Source: Bacillus_AB infantis_B (lineage in GTDB: Bacteria > Bacillota > Bacilli > Bacillales > Cytobacillaceae). From it: a stretch of DNA of 64,000 nt. Every line of letters begins with the position of its first letter. Position 1 is the stretch's first letter. The position numbers and the translations under genes are program-made. Positions 42,380 to 51,074 of the stretch are shown here, one piece after another. Under the pieces are notes generated by a model. It had not been told where the DNA came from. It did not search any database and saw only the letters and a list, made by a program, of their open reading frames with translations. The DNA lies in assembly GCF_008180445.1 (NCBI RefSeq), contig NZ_VTER01000006.1, positions 62,001 through 126,000 on the forward strand, written 5' to 3'.

Positions 42380-42547
42380 TTCATACACCTCACAGGTTAA
42401 GTTATATTGATTTTAAGTTATTTTTTATTGTTTTTCAATAAACTTTTAATGAATTTTATTATTTTTTTGTTGCGATAAGGATTCCCCCCTTAAAAACAAG
42501 CTTGCATAAAGAGCGCCCGGCTCATCAGAGCATCAGCATACAATTCT

Positions 42548-42572
42548 GTTTTAAAACCAACCTCAAGGGTAA
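42548..42572 (+). promoter_or_regulatory. Candidate sigma-B promoter of the SDR gene
   Basis: GTTTTA, 13 bases, then GGGTAA. The sigma-B pattern is GTTTAA-N12-14-GGGTAT. The gene belongs to a family often under sigma-B (general stress) control. Pattern evidence only. Confidence 0.45.
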
Positions 42573-42642
42573 GAAATCTATATGGCTTACAAGTGATATA
42601 AATCACAAAGCAACTATATTGTGAGAAAGGAATGACTAATCA

Positions 42643-43512
42643 ATGGATAAAGACATGCCAAAACAGATCCCCGGACAAATGCAGGAACGCCAGCCAGGCT
42701 TTGAAAATGAAATGGAGCCCCGCCCCGATTTCACGCAGAATCTTGCAGGAAAAGGTGAAAGGCTGTCAGGCAAAACCGCGCTGATCACAGGCGGAGACAG
42801 CGGGATCGGCCGTGCTGTCGCTGTTGCTTATGCAAAGGAAGGCGCTGATGTAGCCATTTCCTATCTCGATGAGCATGACGATGCTGAGGAAACAAAAAAG
42901 TATGTGGAACAGGAAGGCCGCCGCTGCCTGCTGATCGCCGGCGATATCGGCGAAGAATCGTTTTGCCAGGAAGCCGTGGAAAAAGTGGTTTCTGAATTCG
43001 GCAAGCTGGATATCCTCGTCAACAATGCCGGGGAGCAGCATACCCAGCCATCTATCAAAGACATTACAGCAGAGCAGCTGGAGCGCACATTCCGCACCAA
43101 TATCTTCAGCATGTTCCATCTGACAAAAGCTGCACTTGACCATATGAAGCCAGGCAGCTCCATCGTCAACACCACGTCCATCACAGCCTTCCAGGGGGCG
43201 CCGAAGCTGATTGACTATTCTTCAACGAAAGGTGCCATCCTTGCCTTTACACGTTCCCTTTCAGGATCTCTGGTCGAACAGGGAATCCGGGTAAATGCCG
43301 TGGCGCCAGGCCCGATCTGGACTCCGCTCATCCCCGCTTCTTTTTCAAAAGACGAGGTAGACGGTTTTGGCAGCGAAGGTGAATTCAAGACGCCAATGGG
43401 ACGCCCGGGACAGCCGAGCGAACTTGCGCCAGGCTATGTATACTTTGCATCTGATGAATCTTCTTATGTAACTGGGCAGGTGCTGCATATTAACGGGGGC
43501 ACTCCTTACTAA
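42643..43512 (+). CDS. Short-chain dehydrogenase, general-stress type (YhxC/YdaD-like)
   Basis: 289 residues. N-terminal extension ('KQIPGQMQERQPGFENEM') then Rossmann site TGGDSGIGRAVA, NNAG at 'LVNNAGEQHTQPS', and active site Ser-Tyr-Lys in 'NTTSITAFQGAPKLIDYSSTKGA'. The C-terminus ends in the tail 'YVTGQVLHINGGTPY'. This extension and length define a group of general stress dehydrogenases of bacilli. AAAGGAATG precedes the ATG. A strong terminator follows. Confidence 0.9.
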   Translation: MDKDMPKQIPGQMQERQPGFENEMEPRPDFTQNLAGKGERLSGKTALITGGDSGIGRAVAVAYAKEGADVAISYLDEHDDAEETKKYVEQEGRRCLLIAGDIGEESFCQEAVEKVVSEFGKLDILVNNAGEQHTQPSIKDITAEQLERTFRTNIFSMFHLTKAALDHMKPGSSIVNTTSITAFQGAPKLIDYSSTKGAILAFTRSLSGSLVEQGIRVNAVAPGPIWTPLIPASFSKDEVDGFGSEGEFKTPMGRPGQPSELAPGYVYFASDESSYVTGQVLHINGGTPY

Positions 43513-43537
43513 GAGTGCTGCAAAGCGTTTACAAAGA

Positions 43538-43583
43538 AAAAAAGACCCGCACTCTTGATGATTCAGGAGCCGCGGGTCTTTTT
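43538..43583. terminator. Bidirectional terminator after the SDR gene
   Basis: AAAGACCCGC and GCGGGTCTTT with A- and T-runs outside serve both the SDR and the following convergent small gene. Confidence 0.8.
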
Positions 43584-43589
43584 CTGCTT

Positions 43590-43790
43590 TCATTCATCTT
43601 TATTCCACACAATGCTATAAGAAATATTCAGCTTGTCCCAGATCCAAGCATGAAGAATGTCCTCCAGGATCTTTCTCTCTGCTTCCTCATCCAAGTTTTC
43701 GGCAACGCCCAGCTCCTCAAAGGTAAAAGTTTCACTTGTGCGTGAATCGATGTATTTTGTATCAAAAGAAAAAGTGACGTTTTTGGCCAA
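43590..43790 (-). CDS. Hypothetical small protein, 66 residues
   Basis: Starts with TTG after GGGGGAC. Sequence is mixed alpha/beta and acidic ('TFTFEELGVAENLDEEAERKILEDI') with a tryptophan-rich end ('HAWIWDKLNISYSIVW'). Not recognised. The clear ribosome site and the terminator right after the stop support a real gene. Confidence 0.55.
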   Translation of the reverse strand: MAKNVTFSFDTKYIDSRTSETFTFEELGVAENLDEEAERKILEDILHAWIWDKLNISYSIVWNKDE

Positions 43791-43849
43791 TGTAGTCCCC
43801 CCTGTGCAGCATTTATATGCATAATACCATAATTAACCATAATTATATC

Positions 43850-43882
43850 AAAGAGAAAGCTGCCTTCCCGGCAGCCCTCTTT
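43850..43882. terminator. Terminator after the cupin gene
   Basis: GCTGCC and GGCAGC arms lengthened by AAAGAG and CTCTTT. On the minus strand it follows the cupin gene's stop. Confidence 0.75.
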
Positions 43883-43894
43883 AATCTTTTCAGC

Positions 43895-44491
43895 CTAATA
43901 CCCCCACCCATAAGGATACCCTCCATAATTGGAGCGGTACCCGCGGCTTTGTTCTGCAGCCTCTGCAGCCGCTTTTGTTTGATGGACCGTGCCAAATGGA
44001 TGATTGGGAGGCGCATAGATTGAGTACAGCTTCAGAGACGTATTACCGGTGTTGGTAAGATTATGCCATGTGCCTGCAGGAATGAATATAGCCGAATCAT
44101 CGTATACATTCCTTCTGAAATCCAGATTATTTTTCTTTTTCCCCATCTGGACGACACCCTGGCCTTTTTCTATACGGAGGAACTGGTCAAGGTTATTATG
44201 CCTCTCGAGTCCAATGTTCTCGCCGGGCTTCAGGCTCATCAGCGTCAGCTGCAGGTGCTTCCCTGTCCAGAGTGCTGTACGAAAGTTTTTGTTCTGTTTC
44301 GTCGCTTCATTAATATTCACGACAAACGGGTTGGGGCCATAATCTTTTAGCGGTACCCGAAAATCCCCATGGGGCAAGGAATAAAAGTTGCTTCCATACC
44401 CTGCCTCCAGCGGATAGTGCCCGAACAAAGGCTGACTCCTGACTCCGGCAAGCCGCTCCACTGGATAAGGACACATATGATATCCATACAT
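43895..44491 (-). CDS. Cupin-domain protein with Gly/Tyr-rich ends
   Basis: 198 residues. The cupin core occupies about 65-160: 'GENIGLERHNNLDQFLRIEKGQGVVQM' and 'IFIPAGTWHNLTNTGNTSLKLYSIY'. The N-terminus (MYGYHMCPYPV) and the tail (RGYRSNYGGYPYGWGY) are rich in Tyr and Gly, as in spore-coat proteins. A sporulation-linked role is inferred from composition only. Confidence 0.75.
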   Translation of the reverse strand: MYGYHMCPYPVERLAGVRSQPLFGHYPLEAGYGSNFYSLPHGDFRVPLKDYGPNPFVVNINEATKQNKNFRTALWTGKHLQLTLMSLKPGENIGLERHNNLDQFLRIEKGQGVVQMGKKKNNLDFRRNVYDDSAIFIPAGTWHNLTNTGNTSLKLYSIYAPPNHPFGTVHQTKAAAEAAEQSRGYRSNYGGYPYGWGY

Positions 44492-44699
44492 AATTGCTCA
44501 GTCCCTTCACTTCTATTCGGGATATCTTATGCATGGAAATAGGTGAATGACATACTTTTAAAATCAGAGAGATCTTTTCTTCCCCTAGTCCTATAGCACT
44601 TAATCTAAATCCTTGGCTTCAGGAGGCATCAATTTATTCAAAACTATGTTACGCTTATTAGAAAGGCTGAATATGTCAATAATTTAATGGGGTGCAAAT

Positions 44700-45236
44700 T
44701 TGAAAAGTACTCGTGTAAACGAAGTGAATGAGCTTCAAAGCCTTGCCAAAGGACATGTACTATATTTTTTCAGGAACCAGGAGCTTTACCTCTCGCATGT
44801 AGAAGAGTATATCATCACCGGAATTAAACTGAATGAATATTCCGTTATTATAGAAAATGACCGATTGACTTCAATGATTAAACATAGACTTTCCAAAAAA
44901 TTAGATGACCATTGCCTGCAGAAAGTCGTTTTCATAAACAACTATGACTTTTATTATGCAAAAGGCGATTTCCGGGTGAATTCAATCTTTGATTATCTTC
45001 CAAAGGTACTGGACAATTATTCAGAAGAGAATGCTGTAGTACGAAGCTGGGCTCATGTAGAATGGCGGGACGAAGAAGAAATAAGCAGCAAATTACTGGC
45101 ATCTGAAGAAGAAGCGGATGCCATCGTGTCCGATAGCAGAATCCTATCGGTTTGCGCCTATGACTCAGAGCTGGCAAGCGATGATTTTAAGGCAGGTCTT
45201 CTCGCCTGCCACAACTATCTGCTGTGTGATAAATAG
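44700..45236 (+). CDS. Stand-alone MEDS-domain protein
   Basis: 178 residues forming one MEDS (DcmR-sensory) domain: 'GHVLYFFRNQELYLSHVEEYIITGIKLNEYSVIIENDRL', then 'VRSWAHVEWRDEE' in the second half. MEDS domains usually sense small ligands and appear with kinases or HTH domains; here none is attached or adjacent. Starts with TTG after GGGGTG. Its partner is not visible in the window. Confidence 0.75.
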   Translation: MKSTRVNEVNELQSLAKGHVLYFFRNQELYLSHVEEYIITGIKLNEYSVIIENDRLTSMIKHRLSKKLDDHCLQKVVFINNYDFYYAKGDFRVNSIFDYLPKVLDNYSEENAVVRSWAHVEWRDEEEISSKLLASEEEADAIVSDSRILSVCAYDSELASDDFKAGLLACHNYLLCDK

Positions 45237-45245
45237 AGTTAAATG

Positions 45246-45267
45246 GCTTCCGGGTAACCCCGGGAGC
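45246..45267 (+). terminator. Terminator after the MEDS gene
   Basis: GCT-T-CCGGG and CCCGG-G-AGC pair, then TTTCTTAATTTT. Confidence 0.65.
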
Positions 45268-45308
45268 TTTCTTAATTTTCGCTTGCCTTTACGGTTTTCA
45301 AAAAAAAA

Positions 45309-45528
45309 TGCTCACCCGCCATTTGAAAGCAACGCTGGATCTACTTGAAGAAAATCTCCACTTATATATGAAAAATACTGGTACTACGACTGCAATACAG
45401 AACCTAACAAACGAATCTCAATCTCCAATCATGGAGAATGCTTTGATGTTGCTTACTCTGTAAAAGAGATGGACTGCTTATATGCAGTCCATCTCTACTT
45501 TGGTCAAAACGGGAGACACTCTGAATAG
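45309..45528 (+). other. Possible gene relic with 13-bp hairpin
   Basis: One frame encodes 'YWYYDCNTEPNKRISISN' and continues to a stop near 45528, but has no start codon and an in-frame stop upstream. Another frame starts with ATG at 45309 and stays open for 50 codons. Neither resembles a family I know. Perfect arms AGAGATGGACTGC (45465-45477) and GCAGTCCATCTCT (45484-45496) lie inside and are not followed by a T-run. Confidence 0.35.
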
Positions 45529-45590
45529 ACTCACTCTCTTGAGTGACTCACAGCATCCTCCCCCCATATCCAGATCCTTCTCCAACAAAA

Positions 45591-45632
45591 AAAGCCGCCC
45601 GGCCCACCAGTCATCCTGATGTCCCGGGCAGC
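45591..45632 (-). terminator. Terminator after the catalase gene
   Basis: On the minus strand GCTGCCCGG and CCGGGCGGC pair (one wobble) and run into TTTTTTT. Confidence 0.75.
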
Positions 45633-45650
45633 CCTTCGGCTTATAGCGTA

Positions 45651-47300
45651 TTAATATGGATCAGCTTCGTGGCCTTTGTCCACGGCTTCTCTCGTTGCCT
45701 CGTTGGCAGACAATGAGCCTTGGCCGTATTTGGATTGTCCTGCTTCACGGCCGGGAACATTGTCTTCCATAGACATTTCGTTCAGCTCTTTCGTTCTTTT
45801 TTCAATGCCTTCCTTCACGCGGCGGCCGTAATCTTCATCCGCCTGTGTGAAGTGCTCGACCATAGCGTCCTGGATGCGCTTATTGCACGCAGCAAGCGCT
45901 TCGGACAGATTCTTGATCAGCTCATCGCGCTCCCAATCCTCCAGGCTGCGGTAGGTGTGTCCTGCCTGGCCATAATTGTTCGGGCGGTCGATCGGCGCGC
46001 TCATGGCTGCTGCATTATAAGTCGGCTGATGCGGTGCCGAGCTTGCTTCTCCCACTTCCTCAAAACCGCCGAGCATGGATGGCTCATAGTTGATATGCGG
46101 ATTGTCCCCGGATTCCTTCGGATCGCGGACATCCATCTGGCCACGCTGCTGATTTGTGCGGACAGGCGCTTTTGGTGCATTGACCGGCACTTTCAGGTAG
46201 TTGGCGCCGACGCGGTAGCGCTGGGTATCAGAATATGAGAAAGTGCGTCCCTGGAGCATTTTATCATCGGAGAAGTCCATTCCATCGACCAGGACACCTG
46301 TTCCAAAGGCAGCCTGTTCAATCTCGGCATGGAAGTCAACCGGATTGCGGTCAAGGACCATGCGGCCAACCGGCAGCCATGGGAATTTGTCTTCCGGCCA
46401 AAGCTTCGTATCATCTAGAGGATCGAAGTCCAGCTCAGGGTGGTAATCATCCTCCATGATCTGCACATACAGCTCCCATTCCGGATAGTCGCCGCGTTCA
46501 ATCGCTTCATACAGATCCTGTGTAGCATGCCCCACGTTCTTCGCCTGGATCATATTCGCTTCTTCCTGTGTCAGGTTGCGGATGCCCTGCTTTGGCTCCC
46601 AATGGTACTTAACAAGCACCGTTTCACCTTTGTCATTGACCCATTTGTACGTATTAACGCCAGAGCCCTGCATATGGCGGTAAGTCGCAGGGATGCCCCA
46701 TGGCGAGAACAGGAATGTGATCATATGCGTTGCTTCAGGAGTGCGGGAAACGAAATCAAACATCCGCTCAGGGTTAGGCACATTTGAAGCAGGATCAGCT
46801 TTGAAAGCATGGATCATATCAGGGAACTTCATCGCGTCGCGGATAAAGAAAATCTTAAGGTTGTTCCCGACCAGATCCCAGTTTCCATCCTCAGTGTACA
46901 TTTTTACTGCAAAGCCGCGCGGATCACGCGCTGTTTCAGGAGAGTCCTTCGCCCCTGCCACTGTGGAGAAGCGGACCATCAGCGGGGTCTTCTTCCCTGC
47001 ACCTGAAAATACTTTCGCGCGGGTATATTTTTCGACTGGCTCATCGCCAACTTTTCCGTATGTCTCAAAATAGCCGAATGCCCCTGAACCGCGTGCATGG
47101 ACGACGCGCTCAGGCACTTCCTCACGGTCAAAGTGGGAGATTTTTTCAATAAAGTGGTAATTCTCAAGTGTAGCGGGACCGCGGTTGCCGATCGTCCGTA
47201 TATTCTGGTTATCTCTTACAGGATGGCCTTGGCGGGTCGTCAGCTTCTCGCGCTTCACATCATCGCCCTTTTGCATATTCTTATCCTTATTCTGATCCAA
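45651..47300 (-). CDS. Monofunctional heme catalase
   Basis: About 549 residues. The distal histidine lies in RVVHARGSGAFGYFE, the heme-binding Asn in 'WDLVGNNLKIFFIRDA', and the proximal tyrosine in 'RTFSYSDTQRYRVGAN'. It is the small-subunit clade, but the tail beyond about residue 480 is longer than in KatA (about 483), closer to KatX-type lengths. It removes hydrogen peroxide in the cytosol. Start: TTG nine bases after GAGGAGG. No PerR box was found upstream. Regulator not clear. Confidence 0.9.
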   Translation of the reverse strand: MDQNKDKNMQKGDDVKREKLTTRQGHPVRDNQNIRTIGNRGPATLENYHFIEKISHFDREEVPERVVHARGSGAFGYFETYGKVGDEPVEKYTRAKVFSGAGKKTPLMVRFSTVAGAKDSPETARDPRGFAVKMYTEDGNWDLVGNNLKIFFIRDAMKFPDMIHAFKADPASNVPNPERMFDFVSRTPEATHMITFLFSPWGIPATYRHMQGSGVNTYKWVNDKGETVLVKYHWEPKQGIRNLTQEEANMIQAKNVGHATQDLYEAIERGDYPEWELYVQIMEDDYHPELDFDPLDDTKLWPEDKFPWLPVGRMVLDRNPVDFHAEIEQAAFGTGVLVDGMDFSDDKMLQGRTFSYSDTQRYRVGANYLKVPVNAPKAPVRTNQQRGQMDVRDPKESGDNPHINYEPSMLGGFEEVGEASSAPHQPTYNAAAMSAPIDRPNNYGQAGHTYRSLEDWERDELIKNLSEALAACNKRIQDAMVEHFTQADEDYGRRVKEGIEKRTKELNEMSMEDNVPGREAGQSKYGQGSLSANEATREAVDKGHEADPY

Positions 47301-47606
47301 ACTGCATAACCTCCTCAAATTAATCACCTTTATCTTTTCTAGTTAAGGAAATTTTATACAACAATAAAGGATGATTTTGTAAAATGATTTTCTTGCTATG
47401 TAGGTCTTAAGATGATATTGACCGGGGAACTTAAAGGTAAAAACAGCTGTTACAACTAAATTTTTACCCGGCGGACACCCCATTTAAACTGTCTATTATA
47501 AAAAAATAATTATAATTAGAGAAATACTTTTCACTTTCAAAACTGCTGCAAAATGAGTATGATAATATAAAACCACAAATCCCTATACGAAAGGTCGTAT
47601 TAATAA
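47301..47606. other. Gap between catalase and DUF4395 genes
   Basis: Divergent promoter region, AT-rich. A TTTACA/TATAAA pair on the minus strand has a 19-bp gap, too long to be called with confidence. Nothing else was recognised. Confidence 0.4.
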
Positions 47607-48038
47607 ATGGCAGAAACAGTACGTTCAATTCCCCGTCCCCTCGTCAGGACCAACCAATGGTTCATTGTCATCAGTGGTGTTGCCAGCTGGCTGACCGGGC
47701 AGGAGTGGATTTTAGCGATCCCGCTTATTGCCGGTCTGATGGGCCTCCTGTTCGGATTCAACCCCATCATGCGGGCCGCCAGAACATTCCTGAAGAAAGA
47801 ACCGTCTGCCTATATCCCTGAGGAATGGGACCAGCAGCAGTTCAACCAGGTTATTGCAGTTGTGTGCCTTACCGGAGGACTGGTGTCCTATTCATTAGGA
47901 TTCACAGTCCTGGGCCATATCTTCACCATCATGGTTGCTCTCGCTGCATTCGTTGCCATCCTCGGCTTCTGCATCGGGTGCTTCATAAGATTCCAGCTGA
48001 TCAGATTGCGCGCCAAGCGAAGAATGAGTCAGAATTAA
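47607..48038 (+). CDS. DUF4395 membrane protein
   Basis: 143 residues with four helices. 'SIPRPLVRTNQWFIVISGVASWLTG' and 'GFNPIMRAARTFLKKEPSAY' fit the DUF4395 pattern, followed by 'GFCIGCFIRFQL'. Function unknown; DUF4395 proteins often lie near thiosulfate or persulfide genes, not here. A weak AAAGG site precedes the ATG. Confidence 0.78.
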   Translation: MAETVRSIPRPLVRTNQWFIVISGVASWLTGQEWILAIPLIAGLMGLLFGFNPIMRAARTFLKKEPSAYIPEEWDQQQFNQVIAVVCLTGGLVSYSLGFTVLGHIFTIMVALAAFVAILGFCIGCFIRFQLIRLRAKRRMSQN

Positions 48039-48043
48039 TAAAG

Positions 48044-48073
48044 CGAGGGAACCTCAGATCAGAGGTTCCCTCG
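48044..48073 (+). terminator. Terminator after the DUF4395 gene
   Basis: CGAGGGAACCTC and GAGGTTCCCTCG enclose six bases and lead to TCTATTTTTC. Confidence 0.8.
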
Positions 48074-48175
48074 TCTATTTTTCTTTAAAAAACAGAAATG
48101 ATCATTTTCCCTACTATACAAGCCCTCTCCATATCAATCAGTATTCATAGAATATAGAGGAAAGGGGGTTTAATA

Positions 48176-48502
48176 ATGGCACAAAAGACATTTAATAATC
48201 GCAGCGCAGCCACCCTGCAAATTGCTCTCCTCGTCCGGCAAGGCGAAAACCCGGCCAACTTTGATGGAGATGTTTATTTTACACTGGCGCCCGGACAAAC
48301 AAGAACGATTACCTATGGAAATGCACAGAACGTGTTCCTCAACGGAATTGTGCTGAGTACAAACTTTAATGGCGATATTTATAATAAAACGCAGATAGTC
48401 ACCGAAAGGGGAAGCCAGCTCGATAATCTATTAAATACAAATAGCATTATTGATATTCTCCCCATCTCAACAGACTATGTCATTTTCGGCCGCAATGCTT
48501 AG
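48176..48502 (+). CDS. Conserved hypothetical, 108 residues, beta-rich
   Basis: A short protein predicted to be all-beta: 'ATLQIALLVRQGENPANF', 'VYFTLAPGQTRTITYGNAQNVFLNGIV', ending 'STDYVIFGRNA'. No family is recognised. AAAGGGGG lies upstream of the ATG, and a 17-bp terminator follows, so it is probably a monocistronic, well-expressed gene. No signal peptide or membrane helix. Confidence 0.65.
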   Translation: MAQKTFNNRSAATLQIALLVRQGENPANFDGDVYFTLAPGQTRTITYGNAQNVFLNGIVLSTNFNGDIYNKTQIVTERGSQLDNLLNTNSIIDILPISTDYVIFGRNA

Positions 48503-48515
48503 TTAAGCAAACCGT

Positions 48516-48557
48516 TTAAGGTGAACCGCCCTGTTTTGAGAGGGCGGTTCACCTTAA
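48516..48557 (+). terminator. Strong terminator, 17-bp stem
   Basis: TTAAGGTGAACCGCCCT pairs perfectly with AGGGCGGTTCACCTTAA around eight bases, then CTTTTG. Confidence 0.85.
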
Positions 48558-48732
48558 CTTTTGATAATCTACAATGATCATTGAAGCCTCTTCCTTCGAA
48601 GATCCCGGCAGGATCAGCACGCAAAGAAAGTGATGATAAGGGCTCTCTCTAAGATCACCCTGGATATGGTACAATATTACTTTCCAAAAGAAAAAGCCGC
48701 CTGAACAGCAGCCTGAATTCTTCCTCCTCTAT

Positions 48733-49191
48733 TCACTTCACCTTCGCCACTCCAAGTGCATAATGGCCAAACAGTATATTTTCAACCAGCTCACCTTCAG
48801 CGTCCTCGCATTCTACAATGAGGATGACCTCAGAATGGACTCCTTTCAGCTGCCTTCTTTTCTTTTTTACGATTGCTTCTGTAAAAAGGCGGATACCAAC
48901 ACCAATCAAGAAACCGGCAGCTGCGGTAATCAGCCCCCAGTAGATCGGACCCCACGCTAACTTAAATCCGATGCTAGCCCCGACAACAGAGAAGGCAGTC
49001 GCGAGCGCTGCCCCGATGTCAATAAGGGAAGTTCCATCAGAACGGTTCAGGCCATCGAACAGCTTATGCTTCTCCTGGCGATTATCCAAAGGGACGATAT
49101 AGATTTTTTCACGCTTAATTCCCTTCTTCTCCAGAGTAGAAACCGCCATTTCGAGTGAAATGCTATGTTCAAATGTTGAAAACAGCTGCAT
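48733..49191 (-). CDS. Hypothetical membrane protein with GYG-rich helix pair
   Basis: 152 residues. A soluble N-terminus ('MAVSTLEKKGIKREKIYIVPL') resembles the fold of general stress protein 17M-type domains, then two glycine-rich helices ('GAALATAFSVVGASIGFKLAWGPIYWGLI', 'AAGFLIGVGIRLFTEA') and an acidic end ('IVECEDAEGELVE'). Lies 3 bases after the next upstream gene's stop, so both are in one operon. Confidence 0.55.
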   Translation of the reverse strand: MQLFSTFEHSISLEMAVSTLEKKGIKREKIYIVPLDNRQEKHKLFDGLNRSDGTSLIDIGAALATAFSVVGASIGFKLAWGPIYWGLITAAAGFLIGVGIRLFTEAIVKKKRRQLKGVHSEVILIVECEDAEGELVENILFGHYALGVAKVK

Positions 49192-49194
49192 TAG

Positions 49195-49983
49195 TCATTT
49201 CACCTTCTGACCTTTTAGAATCCGAAAAGAGGATGATTGGTAATTTTTCCTGAAATATGCCCGCTGTTCTTTGTTAAATAACTTATTGTTCTCTACGGTG
49301 TTGACATAAGAGTCATATAATGAAAAGCCGTATAAGGACGGGAAAAATAACAGCCACTCCGGATGTAAGACAGCCGTCGATTTCTCAATATCCCCCATAA
49401 ATAAGTACGAAAGAGCTTCAAGACCATGGGAGTAGTAAAAAAAGACGACTGCCCAGACAATAGTGAAAAATGCCGACACAATCCGATGTATGTACAGCTG
49501 TCCCAGTCCCGGGACAAAAAGTGACCAAACAACTGCCATAACGGGATTGCGCTTATCTAAATAGTTTATCTCCATAGCTCCCATGCTGAAGGAGTTGAAC
49601 TGATGCTCTTCCCTTTCTGCGAGTACATGGATCTGATTTAAATCGACCGTTGTCCGGTAGCTGTCCCAGATGGCAAAGATATAGACGGGGATATATATCA
49701 GCAGCCACCTTACTTCCAAAATTTCTTTTGCCCTTTCAATTTCTCCTTGAAAAGAATATACCATTGCTAAATTGAGGTTCGATTTAATATTAACGAATAC
49801 TTCCCAAATAAATAGTACAAATCCCCGCAGATATTTAGATAAAAGCAGATGGCCAAATCCAGGAAAAGCGGCACTCCACCAGCCAATGATATAGGGATTT
49901 TGCAGATGGATCTGTGTGGTTCCCAGGATGCTCACATGCGCTCTGTACCTTCGGGCTGTATTGTCATTCGTATAGTTATTCAT
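49195..49983 (-). CDS. Membrane protein with two copies of a helix-pair domain
   Basis: 262 residues. Two similar halves: 'NPYIIGWWSAAFPGFGHLLLSKYLRGFVLFIWEV' with 'WLLIYIPVYIFAIWDSYRTTVDLNQ', and 'NPVMAVVWSLFVPGLGQLYIHRIVSAFFTIVWAV' with 'WLLFFPSLYGFSLYDSYVNTVENN'. This is an internal duplication of a P-G-x-G-x-L helix-hairpin seen in TM2-like domains. First gene of a two-gene operon. AAGGTGG precedes the ATG. Function unknown. Confidence 0.7.
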   Translation of the reverse strand: MNNYTNDNTARRYRAHVSILGTTQIHLQNPYIIGWWSAAFPGFGHLLLSKYLRGFVLFIWEVFVNIKSNLNLAMVYSFQGEIERAKEILEVRWLLIYIPVYIFAIWDSYRTTVDLNQIHVLAEREEHQFNSFSMGAMEINYLDKRNPVMAVVWSLFVPGLGQLYIHRIVSAFFTIVWAVVFFYYSHGLEALSYLFMGDIEKSTAVLHPEWLLFFPSLYGFSLYDSYVNTVENNKLFNKEQRAYFRKNYQSSSFRILKGQKVK

Positions 49984-50321
49984 AGCCTTCCACCTTAACT
50001 GTATCTATTGTATTATCCTTCCTCCCATTCCTTCTTTTATCCAGACCTCTCTGTAAAAATAAAAAGGGCACCGATCCTTTCAGATCAGCGCTCATGCGAA
50101 ATTTTGCTATTTTCCCCTATCCGCCCTCACGAAACGAGAATCAATGCCCGGTTGTTAGGTGTTATCTGTAAATGGTTCTGAGGTTACAATACTGGGTATG
50201 AGCTGTGAATGAGGAGTTGAACCTCAGGGCCACCCCGAACCCCGACCATTAAGTGCAGCTTGACCCTGCTGCAGGGTTTGGCATTCGCCTTCCCGTACGC
50301 TACCAACTTCCATAGCAATAA
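49984..50321. other. Gap downstream of DIP1984 gene
   Basis: No gene recognised. CTGAGGTT (50178-50185) and AACCTCAG (50220-50227) form an 8-bp stem across 34 bases. A GC-rich stretch at 50230-50310 is unlike its flanks. Neither matches a family I know. Confidence 0.4.
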
Positions 50322-50783
50322 TCAGCGTTCCATCAATTCTGTTTTCCAGTTCAATTCCTGAATCCTTACATCCAGGGTCCTGTATCTCTGGGATAATTCA
50401 TCCACAAACTTTTGGGTTTCTTTCACATCAATCATTGAAACATATTTGATTTCCGACCGTGAATAGCGGTCATGCCGGATGGTTGCCTGCCCCAGCAGGT
50501 CGCTGTAAATCGTTCGTTCCTGCCCGATCAGATCCCTGCTTGTGAGTGCGTCAGCGAGCGACTGCGACTGATCATAAGGGGTATGGATATTGGTGCGGTT
50601 AATGTTTTGAATCAGGCTTTTTAGTTTTACCAGGATCTCTGTCAATTCTTCCATTAACACCTGAGGCTCCTCATTCGGAAGATCCCCCTCCTGGACTCTC
50701 GCATTCTGGCTCAGCCGGTTCCTTAATTGCTCGACCCTCTTCTGGTAATCCGAACGCAAAATCAAGGCCTCTGCTAATTTCAT
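50322..50783 (-). CDS. DIP1984-family protein
   Basis: About 153 residues, fully helical with coiled-coil periodicity ('LILRSDYQKRVEQLRNRLSQNARVQEG', 'ILVKLKSLIQNINRTNI', 'DELSQRYRTLDVRIQELNWKTEL'). Start ATG at 50783 with GGGAGG; ATG at 50798 lacks a site. The DIP1984 family is of unknown function. The region upstream (50784-51074) holds the shared promoters with the next gene. Confidence 0.78.
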   Translation of the reverse strand: MKLAEALILRSDYQKRVEQLRNRLSQNARVQEGDLPNEEPQVLMEELTEILVKLKSLIQNINRTNIHTPYDQSQSLADALTSRDLIGQERTIYSDLLGQATIRHDRYSRSEIKYVSMIDVKETQKFVDELSQRYRTLDVRIQELNWKTELMER

Positions 50784-51074
50784 AAATGACCCTCCCATTG
50801 TTTATACTATTATAGTTTCGATTCTTTCCGGCAAATTCCTGCCGGGTAAAACAGTTTGCTGGCTTGTATTGCTTCCAGAGCCTTATGATGATCTTGCAGA
50901 AGCCTGCTGAACCTTTCTTCGAAGGGGTATACAGTAATTGTGGATATCGCTTTATTGCGGGCAAATTCCAGAAATCGGGTTGTGGATATCTTAATTATCA
51001 ACAATCATAGTGGGGATATCGCCAGTTTTATGTGGATAGCGGGTATCATCAATCGAATGAGAAGAGGTGCAAGA

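Noticed and set aside
47353..47383. Sigma-A promoter of the catalase gene
   Set aside because: TTTACA and TATAAA are 19 bp apart, beyond the normal spacing.
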